Origin: Dichetophora obliterata
Taxonomy: Eukaryota > Arthropoda > Insecta > Diptera > Sciomyzidae
Assembly: GCA_963920525.1 (NCBI GenBank)
Contig: OY986435.1
Span: 269,495,574-269,559,573 of the forward strand
Length of the DNA stretch: 64,000 nt
Direction of reading: 5' to 3'
The translations under genes were made by a program, and so were the position numbers. Below the pieces are notes generated by a model. It saw only the letters and a list, made by a program, of their open reading frames with translations, was not told the origin of the DNA and ran no database searches. This document shows positions 44,442-55,055 of this stretch, one piece after another. Every line of letters starts with the position of its first letter. Position 1 is the stretch's first letter.

Positions 44442-45000
44442 TTTTTTTTTTTAATTTTTGAAACGTTACGCCATTGTTACTGTTTTTGCAACTAAAAAAT
44501 CTATTTATTAGCAAAGACGATAGTACATTTATGACTACTTACTTATGAGCTAGAAAAACAGTTGGTATTTTTTTAACTAGTCAAAATGTTAGTTAACTAT
44601 AAATTAAGCATTTAGTTCGTTTATAACTAGTAAAACAGCTTGTATCTTTGAACTAGCTGGAATACAGGTAGTAACTTATCTAGTAACTTTTTGGTTAGTA
44701 AGATTCACTAGTTTCACATAAAGTATTTTTTGACTAGTTTTATTTGAAATAGTGAGTTAACTAGTAAAGTTCATAACTAGAACGATTTTTCACTGCAAGG
44801 TTGTGTAGATTCAGAGAGATGTTTCTCTTCGGCTGGAAATTTTGTGACCAAAATTCGGTCAAGCCTGAATTTTGAATTTTGGGATGAATCCTGAGTATTT
44901 TTCAAAGTGCTTAAAATTCAAAAAATTTACCTTTTTTATGTCAGTATTACATGTCAGAAAATATGAATTTAATAAGCTTTTACTATAGATATATATGTAA
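44442..45000. other. Non-coding stretch rich in ACTAGT words
   Basis: From about 44530 to 44790 the motif AACTAG/CTAGTT and close variants occurs about ten times on both strands. No coding capacity. It could be the worn remains of a palindromic element. Confidence 0.45.
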
Positions 45001-45002
45001 CG

Positions 45003-45282
45003 CGCGCTGCTAAGGAGCGATACAAAGAAAAGAGGAGGGAAGAAAGACATATTTTCAGGCGGAAAAAAAGAGAGGCAGAAAAGCTCGAGCAGGAGAAGAT
45101 TGAGATGTATGGTGACAGGAATGAGGCCCGAAAATTTTTCGAAAAAATAAGACTCCTTGCCGATGGTTTTAAAACCGGGGCCTCTTTCTGCAAGGATGAA
45201 AACGGGAATCTAGTGACAGATGTTCAGAGTACACTGACGTTATGGCAGCGGCGGATCTGGAAAAAATCTTGGGGGGGGGGGG
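45003..45282 (+). pseudogene. LINE ORF2 linker fragment ending in poly(G)
   Basis: An open plus-strand frame from 45003: RAAKERYKEKRREERHIFRR, KKREAEKLEQEKIEMYGDRN, EARKFFEKIRLLADGFKTGA, SFCKDENGNLVTDVQSTLTL, ending near 45275. This basic, helical stretch followed by a CKDENGNLVTD motif is the connector between endonuclease and RT in several RTE- and I-type LINEs. No endonuclease or RT is attached. It stops at a run of twelve G (45271-45282), which is unusual in this AT-rich DNA. Confidence 0.72.
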
Positions 45283-48229
45283 TAAATTACCAAAGTCACA
45301 CATTTTCGATTTGAGAAAATGTTGTCTTTTTACAAATGAAAAAATTGTACTTTTTTGAATTGAAATTATCGAATTGTGTAAGAAGCAATTTTCCCAGACA
45401 CATACACGCACATTTCCGTATTTATTTATATTTCCCTTTTTCTGGAATATCTTAGCGAAAAGTAAATAAAAACTCTAAATTTGACTAATTTTGGAATTAA
45501 GGTTGATTTATTAAAATTTTTCACATTTATTCCATTATAAAACATTGCACAATTATATTTTCAAATATGTGCAATGAAAAAACATAGTACTTTTTAATAA
45601 AAAAAATAAAGGAATTTGAAACTTATTGTTCTGACGTTACGACTATGATATGGTACACTTTGAAAAATAAATGAACAATACAAAATGTATACTGATTATT
45701 AGATAGTCATTAGATAGAGACAAAATTATATGACAAAATCATCGCAGCGCTTCTTTTTTGCGGCACAGTTATCAATAACTTCGTTAATATTTATTTTAAT
45801 GTCTCTATGTATATGCAATAATGCGAGTCAAATTATCGTCAAATCAGTCATCAAATGATTTGACGACACAAGTGCTCGTCAAAAAATTTCTCGTCAAATT
45901 TAATTTCTTTTTTTTAGGCAAAGCTCTTTTTGTGCTTTCACTTTAATATCGCGCAGCTTTTGATCGGCTATATTCTCTCATCTTAAGTATGTCCCTTTAG
46001 GAAACAAAGCGCTTCAAAGCCACTTTCAAAGCACTTTACAAAACCACAATAGCGCTTTGTTCTCGCTTTAAATAGAGCTTTATTTAACATTGTCATGTCA
46101 TTGGAAAGAAGACCTTTGTTCTCGCTATGAAAAGTGATTCAAAAAAGCGCTTTGCTCTCCCTTCGGAAAGAGCGCCTTCTGTGTTCGCACCTACATTCGC
46201 GACTTCATTTTCGATTGCGTATATTTTTGCCCGATGTAATATTTTACATTTACGTTTTGAATATCCAAACCACTTGCCACTAATTTTATTACCTTTTTTA
46301 TGAAAACATTACAATTTAACACTTTATAAACGATTTAACCTTATTTTTTCCACTAATTTGCTGCAACACTTTTTCACGAATTAAACTTTTTGCATACACT
46401 AGTGACGAATAATGATGAGAAAACAACAAGCGATGTTAGTGGTGAGAGTACGAGTAGTCAGCAGAGTAGATAACAAAAAAGAACGAAGAATCTCGAAAGC
46501 AAACAGCTTTTTTTAAGCTTAATTTGTAACGGAAGCAAAGCACTTTTCAAAAGCACTATTCATAGGCAGAGTGAAGACCTTTTTACTTGCTTTTTAATAA
46601 AACACTTTGAAATTTCCGATAGGGGTATTAATGAGCGCTTTAAAGCTGACACCTGCGTTCGTAGAGCAATCTAAATACAATCAAAATAATGGAATACAAT
46701 ACCGTTCAATTCAATTCATATGGCTTGTCATGCTATTACAATCACCCATTCAATTGCATTAAGGGTACTTTTATGCATACATAAGCAATTCTGAAGGCGT
46801 TTTTTGAAAGAATACTACCAAAAATGGTTGGAGTAAGTAGTACTGTGTTTTTTTAATTACTTTGGACAATTTTTTATTAAAAAAATATGCTTACTTTTAT
46901 ACCTTTGCACACAAATTCCTTTCTTTTTTTTTTTTTTGTTAAAAAAATGGATTATTAATTACCAATCCCGAAAGCCCGAAATTGCTTTTGAGTCCCGAAA
47001 TTGGAAGCTCTAATATGTATAGTATTAGAGTGTTAGAGTTACCAATCAGTTTAAATGAAAACTTGTCAAGACCATTTTCTACTAAATAATAAATGTGTAA
47101 GTTTTAATCTTCTAATTAAAAGCAAATTAAGCTTAAATAAATACTAAAAACTTCACGACATTTTTAATTAAAAGAAAAACTGTTTTTAATTTTTTACTTT
47201 AATATTAAAAATTATTTTCTTATGTTTAGGGGAGCCCTACCCTCGCTACGCCATTGTGCTCAGAATAGTTTTGATTGCAAATTAATACAAAATTTCTTAT
47301 CAATACTTGGTAAAAACAGGACAAGTTACTAGCTGAAAAATCAATTAGTGAATTTTTATCGATAAAAAGGTATTTGTCGAACTGCTGAAAATTACTTCAA
47401 ATCAGATCAGGTTAAGCTCTTTTTGCACCAATGTTTTCCAAGTTACGTATTGAATATCAAAAGGTATGTAGAGAATGCTGCGTTAATAACAGAAAATAGT
47501 AACATTTTTAATCAAATTCATTTTTCAAATCATCTTTCTACAAACATTATAAATTAACATTACTCTGTAAAAAAATTACAAAAAATCATTCTTTGGGCTT
47601 TAGTTGTTAAAGTGTAATTATAAATATCTTTGACTTCATAAAATAATAACTAACTGAATAGGTACTTTCTTTAACACAGTCCAATGATCTAATTAAATTA
47701 TATACTTAACTATATATTATAAATTATATAAAAATAATATTTATTAGGGGTTTTTAGTAAAATTTAATAAGTTCTGGTAAGCTAGCAGCTGTTGTTAAAG
47801 CTAGCAGCTTTTGATGTGAATGCACCTGCTTAGACATTTAACAATCATGTGCTATACTGATATATCAAAATTAGCTGGCAGACAGCTAAAAATTTGTGGT
47901 TGCATAACTCGTGTGACCAGTTCACAGTAACCAAAAATTTATTTTAATTTTTATATTACAGTGCGTTAACACTATTGATACATTTGCTACTCAGAAACTT
48001 TGAACCCCACCCCATTACAAACTATTATCTCTTTTTTATTAATTTGCAGTTTTTAGACTTTGAAAGTGCAAATCTTAATATATAAAAAGCAAGCAAAAAG
48101 AAAGTAGATTACTATAAGGAAGATTTTATATATACCAAAATGTTTATAATTACTCTAGACACACAACTTCATTCTGATATAGAGAATTTTAAAACAAAAC
48201 TCAGTTTTATTAAAAGTCTGGTATGAAAA
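45283..48229. other. Non-coding stretch with two motif clusters
   Basis: No gene. At 45838-45900 TCGTCAAAT words and the inverted pair CGTCAAATCA...TGATTTGACG form a hairpin. From 45985 to 46670 AAAGCGC/GCGCTTT words are frequent, with possible inverted ends. GAGCCCTACCCTCGCTACGC followed by CATTG near 47232 looks like a transposon end similar, in inverse, to 41814. Confidence 0.5.
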
Positions 48230-49068
48230 ATAGACTTTTAGCCATATCTTTTGATTGGAAAGAGATATTGGGGTAATTTTTCACATATATTATTTTTGAG
48301 ACTTGACTTTTTTGTAAAAAATATAAACACAACATTTTGGAAAAAATAAATTTCGCGAAAAAAATCAAAGGGGGTACCCCCGTTGTTTTGATGACAAAAA
48401 CAGTAAAATAATTTTTGCACTCAGCTGGAAGAATTTTTGCAAATAAATGCTATGTCATATGAAAGGTAGTCAGATGTGCAATTTTCAATTGATTTCATTT
48501 TTACAACAACAACAATTTTTGAGTCTTTTTTTGAGTAAAAAGTCAATATTTTGGACCTTTTTTGACATAATCATAAAACATATATACACTGACTTAACGG
48601 TACAGTTCAACCTATTTTTGTAAAGTGATTTTATTGAACTTTTGAACAAAAAAAATTTGAATGAAATATGTTAATGGACAGCGGAGATATTTGCATCAAA
48701 AGACCAAACTTTGATTTTCATGTCGTTTTTTTAACATTCTTAGGTAACGATGTTTTATGAAAAAGTCGTTGTACTGAAAATTTCTCCAATTTTGAAGAAA
48801 TGTGAGTGTTTTTGATATCAAAATAACAAAAAAATTTTAAAATTAAATACGCAAAAATCTTCTATAGTAAAAAGTTTTATAATAACAAAATTACTGTTTG
48901 TTGAAAAATTTCGAAGGGGGCGTGGCAAAAACTAAGTATGCAACATTTTAAGTTGGGATAAACTTAATATGTGTACCTAGTTTGAGCGAAATCCGTTAAG
49001 CCGTTTAGATTTGTATAAAGGCCAAACAAACAAACAAACAAACAGAAAAAGAGTTTTATTACTATAGA
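48230..49068 (-). mobile_element. Helitron-like non-coding fragment with TC end
   Basis: On the minus strand the element starts A|TCTATAGTAATAAAACTC at 49068, followed by a GTTT-repeat (AAAC repeats on plus, 49024-49043), then GGCCTTTATACAAATCTAAA and a GCCACGCCCCC word near 48920. The layout (TC start, short-repeat run, GGGCGTGGC word) matches the fragment at 15735-15913. It continues as AT-rich non-coding DNA with GGGGGTACCCCCGTTGTTTT near 48370. The inner boundary is uncertain. Confidence 0.5.
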
Positions 49069-52000
49069 TTGAATGAATAAAATTATGTGAAAATCTTTTT
49101 ACCAATCAAGTCATCTCAAGAGATTTACTATAATTCTTCTAAACCAATCAAGTTTAAGAAGAAAACGCTTGAAACTAGGAAAAAATCTTTTTGACCTTGA
49201 AATCGTATTAACAATCATGTCATCTTACTTACTCATGTCACTAAAATTTAAGAAAAGACCCCTTTTTTTTCTTAAAGTATTTTCCTAATTTCGTTGTCGT
49301 TGTTTTGAAGTATTAACGATACGTGAAGAATAAAAATTATAAAAATGTTGTATGTTTAAATAAAAAAATCAACAATGGTTAACTCTGTTCCAGAGCTTTT
49401 TTTAAAGATCAAAAAACCAAGGCATGCGCCTTATACAAACAAGGTTTGGTCTTTGACCTGAAAGGAAATTGATAGATTTAGTTAAAGGAATTGATTGGAA
49501 CAATACCTGAATTATCGATTAGGCGAAACATTCGTCAAAGACAATTTGAATTGAGAGCTTGTTTGAGAGCTTGTTAAAGCTGGCTTAAAAGTACTGAAAA
49601 AATAGGGCAAGTTAATAAAAAATGCAACACTGGAAATGAATGTATACTGAATTTTTTTTTACGTTTTAATAATTATATTTTTACATACTCCTATATTAGT
49701 AGGTACCTAATAAATTGTAATTAAATCTAAAAAAAAAACTATTTTTCCTTAATTTAATAGGCAATTAAAAGTATGTATTTATATTTACAAGTAAAAGGTT
49801 AACTTTTAACTGTGGTGTTAAATTTAACTCCCTCTTTACATATTTTGGTCGACTTTAAAAGAAGGCTAGTGAAAAAAGTGCCAGTTTTTTTAAATTTACC
49901 AAAAAAAAAACAAATTATAATTTATACTTAAACAATAAATTCTTTTAAACATCTCGTTTTATTAGAATTTTTTAGTAAAATTAAATTTAGACTATGTTAA
50001 AAAATTCGCCTCCAAAGTTAAAGGTTAATAAGATTTGCTTTGAAAAGCTTCTTTTATTAAATTTAAAAAAGAACTTTTTTAAATCATTAAGATTTCAAAA
50101 TTAAGTATTAGAAGATAACTTTTTAAGTTTATAAAAAATCACATATTTTTAGTAAGAGTTTGTTATAGTTAAAAAAAAATTTCTTATAAATAACTCTGAT
50201 ATTCGTCTTGATACTATGTGATTTTACTAAAAAAAAAAATGAAAAAGTTTTAAGATGATTTTCTCTTTGGTTTTAATAAATCCGTCTTTTTGGTTGAAAA
50301 CCATAAAGAAATCTTATTGATTTTGTTCTGTTATTAGGTCATTTGGATTTTGTGTGAATTAACCTTATCTTACCTATCCGAATTTTAGTATTCTACTTAA
50401 TAACACTGTCTTATAGCTGAAAAATTTCAATAACTGGAAGAAATTTCTGTGGGTACGTTAATGGGACCTTCTGAACGCAAAATCGCTATAATTTCTTTAA
50501 TTTTTGAGGTAACTTTTGTGTTTTTCATAAAATAACTTCATTCAAATTCATTTGTAGCTAAAATTATGTGTTCGATAGAAAGTTCGAATTTCTTCTAATT
50601 TTACGATTGACATCTTTTTTAAAAATCGTAATCTTCCTGCATGTTTGTGTGCAGGAATTCCAAACTAACACGCCCACATATATGCACTTCTTGGCATTCT
50701 TTCAAAACTTAAATTTGTAAACCAGTGTAATCAATACAAATATGGCAATTTTTCATTAAAAAAATTAATTTTATGCATCTAAGCCTTTTTAATGTCTTAA
50801 TTTATCACAAGATATAAGAAAATATTCAAAACTAAGATATTTACAATATTATTTCATAAAAATAATGAAAAACATAAATAAATAAAATATTTCTAAAATA
50901 TTACAAGTTTTTGTTTAATGTAAAAACTTTCTAATTTTCAGTCAATTAGTTACTTGAATCCAGCAAATTCTGCTCTTTATAAGATAAAGAAAAATTAAAG
51001 CATTCGAATATTGAGAAAAATGTTTCTCAATATCTCAAATTTCTCAAATCAAGCAAATTGTTCTCGTTTTCAGCAAATTGTTTAATTGAATTAAGCATAT
51101 TTTACTCACTTCAAGCAAATATCAGACTTGAATCTAGAAAAAATATTCAAGAGTTTAAGCAAATGTTTATTGAATTTACCATTTATTTTCTTAGTATCAA
51201 GTGCTTTTAATTTGCTCAATTATAGCAAAATAATGCTTGAATTATGAAATTTACGCTTGAGTGTAAACTGGTTGCTTATTTGCTTGATTCAAGCAGGGAA
51301 TGCTTAATTTTTTCTCTCTGTGCACTTGAGGTCTTACACAGCCGAGCACATCTTTCTTTTTTATTTCAATTCAATTTTAATTGCTTATGTTATCGAGTTC
51401 AATGACTGTTATAAAAATTTTAATAAATAATCGACTTAATTACGAGTCAGATTTTTCGACTGTTGAGTGTACACTTGAAAGAGCGAAATTTTATAGGTCA
51501 ACATTTTGTTATGATTAACTGCGGTTTTGCTTGACAAAGTTACATAATGTTTGTGAAAACACATTCTTTTTCATTAATGAAAAATGCTTGAGTTGCATAA
51601 GGAAAGCGAGAAAAAAGTATGACACTATTAAAAAATTCGCTCTACCCAGTCACAGTTAGTGTTTCATTACCACACGTTTCTATGAAAACTGAAAACTTTC
51701 TAAGGATTCGGGTTAAAAAAAAAATTGCATAAATTTCAAAACATTAAATATTTTCTTTTTCTGTATTTAAAGTTGATTTTTCTTTAATTCGTATAAAAAA
51801 ATAACTTTTATCGACTATTTGTGGATCAGCTTGCTTACATAACTACTTCGCAGAAATTAACTTAGGAACAGTCTTTTTTGACGCGTGAGAAGTGAGAGAG
51901 GGAGGAGAAGAGTGCTAGCCACCAGGTAGGTACACGAAAAACTGTATCCATTTTATTTGAATGGCATGCATAGATACGAAAATGCATTTCTTAGTATGCA

Positions 52001-52109
52001 CACAGTGTTTATTAGCTCGGTTAAAAAAATTTTCGAATTATCAGATCGAAGCTGTGCCTTTTGTGTGAGTGTGTGTTTGTATTTCTGGAGCAAGGATCAA
52101 TCAACTCAC
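49069..52109. other. Non-coding (intronic) stretch
   Basis: If the ChAT call is right this is the intron just downstream of the exon. AT-rich with no long frames. From about 50940 to 51300 CAAGCAAAT/TTGCTTGA words recur on both strands (at least ten), ending with GCTTAATTTTTTCTCTCTGT near 51302, which may be the terminus of an old small element. The donor GTGAGT is at 52104-52109. Confidence 0.5.
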
Positions 52110-52289
52110 CTGTATCGCTGGGTGTAATATTGCTCAGGCGATGTGTTAGATAACCGCGTAAATTGGATACCACACGTTGTGGCGAATTGGGGCCACTGCC
52201 GATTGAGAAACTGCGTAGTTTGGAGAACAGGGCGGCTGACTCTCCGCTGCCACTGCCTGCGGCGTTGCTGGTACCCTCGTTGGACGCCA
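52110..52289 (-). CDS. ChAT: Choline acetyltransferase, N-terminal coding exon
   Basis: A 180-base exon on the minus strand, preceded by TTTTGACAG (acceptor) and followed by GTGAGTTGA (strong donor). It begins TG GCG TCC AAC, so the A of an ATG would come from the previous exon; 59 codons follow and the exon ends on the first base of a codon (phase 1). The peptide reads ASNEGTSNAAGSGSGESAAL, then FSKLRSFSIGSGPNSPQRVV, then SNLRGYLTHRLSNITPSDT. From memory this is nearly identical to the start of Drosophila ChAT, the enzyme that makes acetylcholine in cholinergic neurons. Codon use is GC-richer than everything around it. In Drosophila the vesicular ACh transporter gene lies in the first intron of ChAT; it is not seen between here and 64000. 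No other ChAT exon was recognised in the 52 kb downstream. Confidence 0.75.
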
Positions 52290-53811
52290 CTGTCAAAATT
52301 TATTAATATAAGGTTGAAGAACTTTTTGCGTCTTTGTTTGTTCTATTTTTTCATATAGCTAAGTACACTTAATGTTTAAAATATTTCGACACTTTAACGA
52401 CTTTAATGTTAACTTTTTGATAATTTCCTTTTTGTGTGGGTATGCAAATTAAGCAATAAACTAATTGTATAGATTTTGAATTTCGTACACTTGTTTGAAT
52501 AGTATTTTCACACCAAACTCATTTGCTGCTGCAGATTTTGAGTTTATGTTTAAATAAAGATTTGTTAAACTACGTTTTTCACCCTTTGTTTTATTTTTAA
52601 TTAGTGCAAAATAAAAGTTAACACTTTTTTTTGATATTTTTTATATATATTTTTTTGTATTTATCTTTTTGCTTGAATTTCAACAAAATCCTTTGCACAC
52701 ACACACACAATTGTTGAAAATACCAGACGAGCACCGTGCGTCGTCGTCGTCCAGGCCAGAGCAAAGGTAAGTTCTGTCTGACAGTCGCTCGCCGAATTCA
52801 CTTGCTGTCTGTGTATACCGTTATTCAGCTTGGAATTTCTGTACCAGTGCGTGCCGTTCCATCAACCCAACCACCCAATTAACATAACCACACAGACACC
52901 TAGACCCTCTATGCCTTACACACAGTCCATGGAAAATAGTAGCTATTTTCCATGCTACATGACCAAAGGAATGAGTTCTATTCGTTTGGCAGGACTTCAG
53001 GATGTTCGCTCGCTAACGCATGCGCATTCTTGGAGAACAGCTGCTGCTGCTACTACTTGGCTCTCACCAAGTCCTTTGTCAATGTATCCAATTGGAATGA
53101 AGTTCTGCTGTTTTTTTTTCCATGGCATTTTTTCACACCGTTGAACACAGAATTACGTTTTCCGCGGAATTTTCTGCCACTGCCGCCGTTTCTTTTTAGG
53201 TTTTTGTAAAGTATTCCATTTTTAAAGGTTTTTCCTTTCGTCAATGTATGGGTGTATAGCTCACATGTTTTTATTGTGTGTTTTTAGTACTTCTATTTTT
53301 CATTAGTAGAAAAAAACCTCAATGCTCACTTCAAAAGGTTTGGTATTTACTGTGTTGTTACATCACAGCAAAGAATTCGATTGTCCTTTATAATCCTTGT
53401 GTGAATGTGTAACAAAAAATTCACCTTCGTTAAGCGGTATAGAATAGAATGAACATACACAAGAAACAAAACCAATTTAATGATTTTACAAATTAGGCTC
53501 TTATTTTAAGTGCAAACAAAATAAAGCTTAATGATGTGTAGAATGTTGTCAAAATATTAATTGAGCAGACCCAAGAATCCACTATAAAGCAGTTTTCTGT
53601 GACAGTATAGAGCACACACACAGATTTTGTTGCTTAAAGTTGAAACTGCTTCAAAATGATGAAATTTTTTGAACAATGTAACCAGATCTGGTTATCTAAA
53701 AGTTTGTCATAAGCATTCATTTCAATTATTCATTTCTTCATTGAATACAATACAAGGGGCTAGAGGCGAAAGTACTTTAATTTTTCTTAGAACAAATTGC
53801 AGTATAGAATA
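52290..53811. other. Non-coding stretch upstream of the ChAT exon, with a GC-richer patch
   Basis: Presumed intron or 5' region on the minus strand. Around 52725-52815 the DNA is markedly GC-rich (GAGCACCGTGCGTCGTCGTC, then GCGAGCGACTGTCAG read on minus), next to an (AC)n run at 52697-52709. This could be a promoter or 5' UTR patch, but no TATA box or start site can be fixed. A perfect donor-like AAAG|GTAAGT at 52767 is on the plus strand and so does not fit a minus-strand gene. The open frame at 52830-53144 has no family signature. Confidence 0.45.
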
Positions 53812-53953
53812 ACTGCATTATTCTGTACCACGAACATGCACACCAACGATGAGAAAGACACGAGAAGTAATACAATTTTGTATGAAAGAAAATATTGCTT
53901 CTCGTGTCTTTCTTATCGTTGGTGTGCATGTTCGTGATACAGAATAATGCAGT
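53812..53953. repeat. Near-perfect 61-bp-stem hairpin
   Basis: Left arm 53812-53872 and right arm 53893-53953 are reverse complements at 58 of 61 positions, around a loop of about 20 bases. Landmarks: ACTGCATTATTCTGTACCAC and GAACATGCACACCAACGATG on the left, CTTATCGTTGGTGTGCATGT on the right. Two of the three differences are G-U wobble pairs if the plus strand is transcribed. It has no terminal motif of a known transposon. It could be a very young foldback element or a long-hairpin RNA source. Confidence 0.9.
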
Positions 53954-54464
53954 AAGTGTAAGTTCGTAAAAGTAAATGTTTCGGTAAACAAAAGATAAGT
54001 TACGTATATACATTAGGGCGTATCGAAAAATTTAGATCGTATTCTAAGAGGTCTCAAAAGTTGCATAGGGTGGTCAAGATCTCCCAAATAAAATTTTAGA
54101 AAAAAATAAGGATGACTTCCTCTCCCGCAAGGACAAAGTTTTTTTTAAGAAAAACACTAAAAAATCACGATCTCAATGCTTTGATTTTTGTAAGAAAAAC
54201 TACATATGTCTTAAATTATATATAAATAAATACTTTAACTAACAATATTCCGCCAAACACGATGCCTTTCTCGATTTTTACCCAAAAGGTTCTGTGTGAA
54301 GGATATTCGAATCTAAAGGTACATTCGATGTAGCACACAACTTTTGATTCCTATCTGATTGTCTAAATTTTGGCGATTTTGATTACTGCGTTGACGTTTT
54401 CCTTAAATTTGGCGAATTAATAATTTGCATATTTTTTCCATATGCAATTTCTTGTTTTTGAGAA

Positions 54465-55055
54465 ATGTATACTTGAATGCAATTTTTGAACTTTTTAAAA
54501 AAAAATAAATGTAAGGTTTTATATCTCGGTGGTATCGAGAGTGGTATCGAATATAATTTCCCTGCTTTTGATTCTTCATATATATCTGTACAACACCCTG
54601 CCCAATTCAATTTATAACACCAGGTTAAGACCACGATTTTTTTTCCTATTTCAATTTTTTAAAAAAATTTTTTAAAAAATTTATTTCGTTAAAACACCTC
54701 AACTCAGCATTCACAAAAATTTTATACTAAAATTTTGAGTTTCTGAGTTTGCCATTCGATGGGTCTCGATTGACTTAACAATTATTGTTTAGAAGTGTTT
54801 TAATGAAATAATAACCATAAGGGAGATATGAACAAATTTGTTACAATTCATGCTTGAAGTAACTTTTATTATATATCAAAATAGGGAAAAAAATCGTGGT
54901 CTTTTCCTGCTGATTTAAAAAAAATATTTTTAGACAGGGTTTTCAAATCTGAATTGAGAAAATTATCTTCGGTACCACTTCTGGTGATCGAGGTATAAAA
55001 CCTTATATTAATTTTTTTGAAAAAGTTTAAAAATTGCATTCAAGTATACATTAAA
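54465..55055. repeat. Nested palindrome, about 590 bp
   Basis: Left arm: GTATACTTGAATGCAATTTT (54467), GGTTTTATATCTCGGTGGTA (54517), GACCACGATTTTTTTTCC (about 54629). Right arm complements: AAAAATCGTGGTCTTTTCC (about 54889), GATCGAGGTATAAAACCTTA (54986), AAAATTGCATTCAAGTATAC (about 55030). Arms are about 190 bases. It directly follows the left 54192-54445 arm, so the outer and inner inverted repeats are nested or joined. Confidence 0.8.

Noticed and set aside
52762..52772. Perfect splice donor AAAG|GTAAGT
   Set aside because: It lies on the plus strand, opposite to the only host exon, with no matching exon or acceptor.
52830..53209. Two overlapping plus-strand frames upstream of the ChAT exon
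   Set aside because: Simple Pro/Ser/Thr-rich and Phe-rich composition with no family signature; most likely chance frames in a GC-richer intron part.
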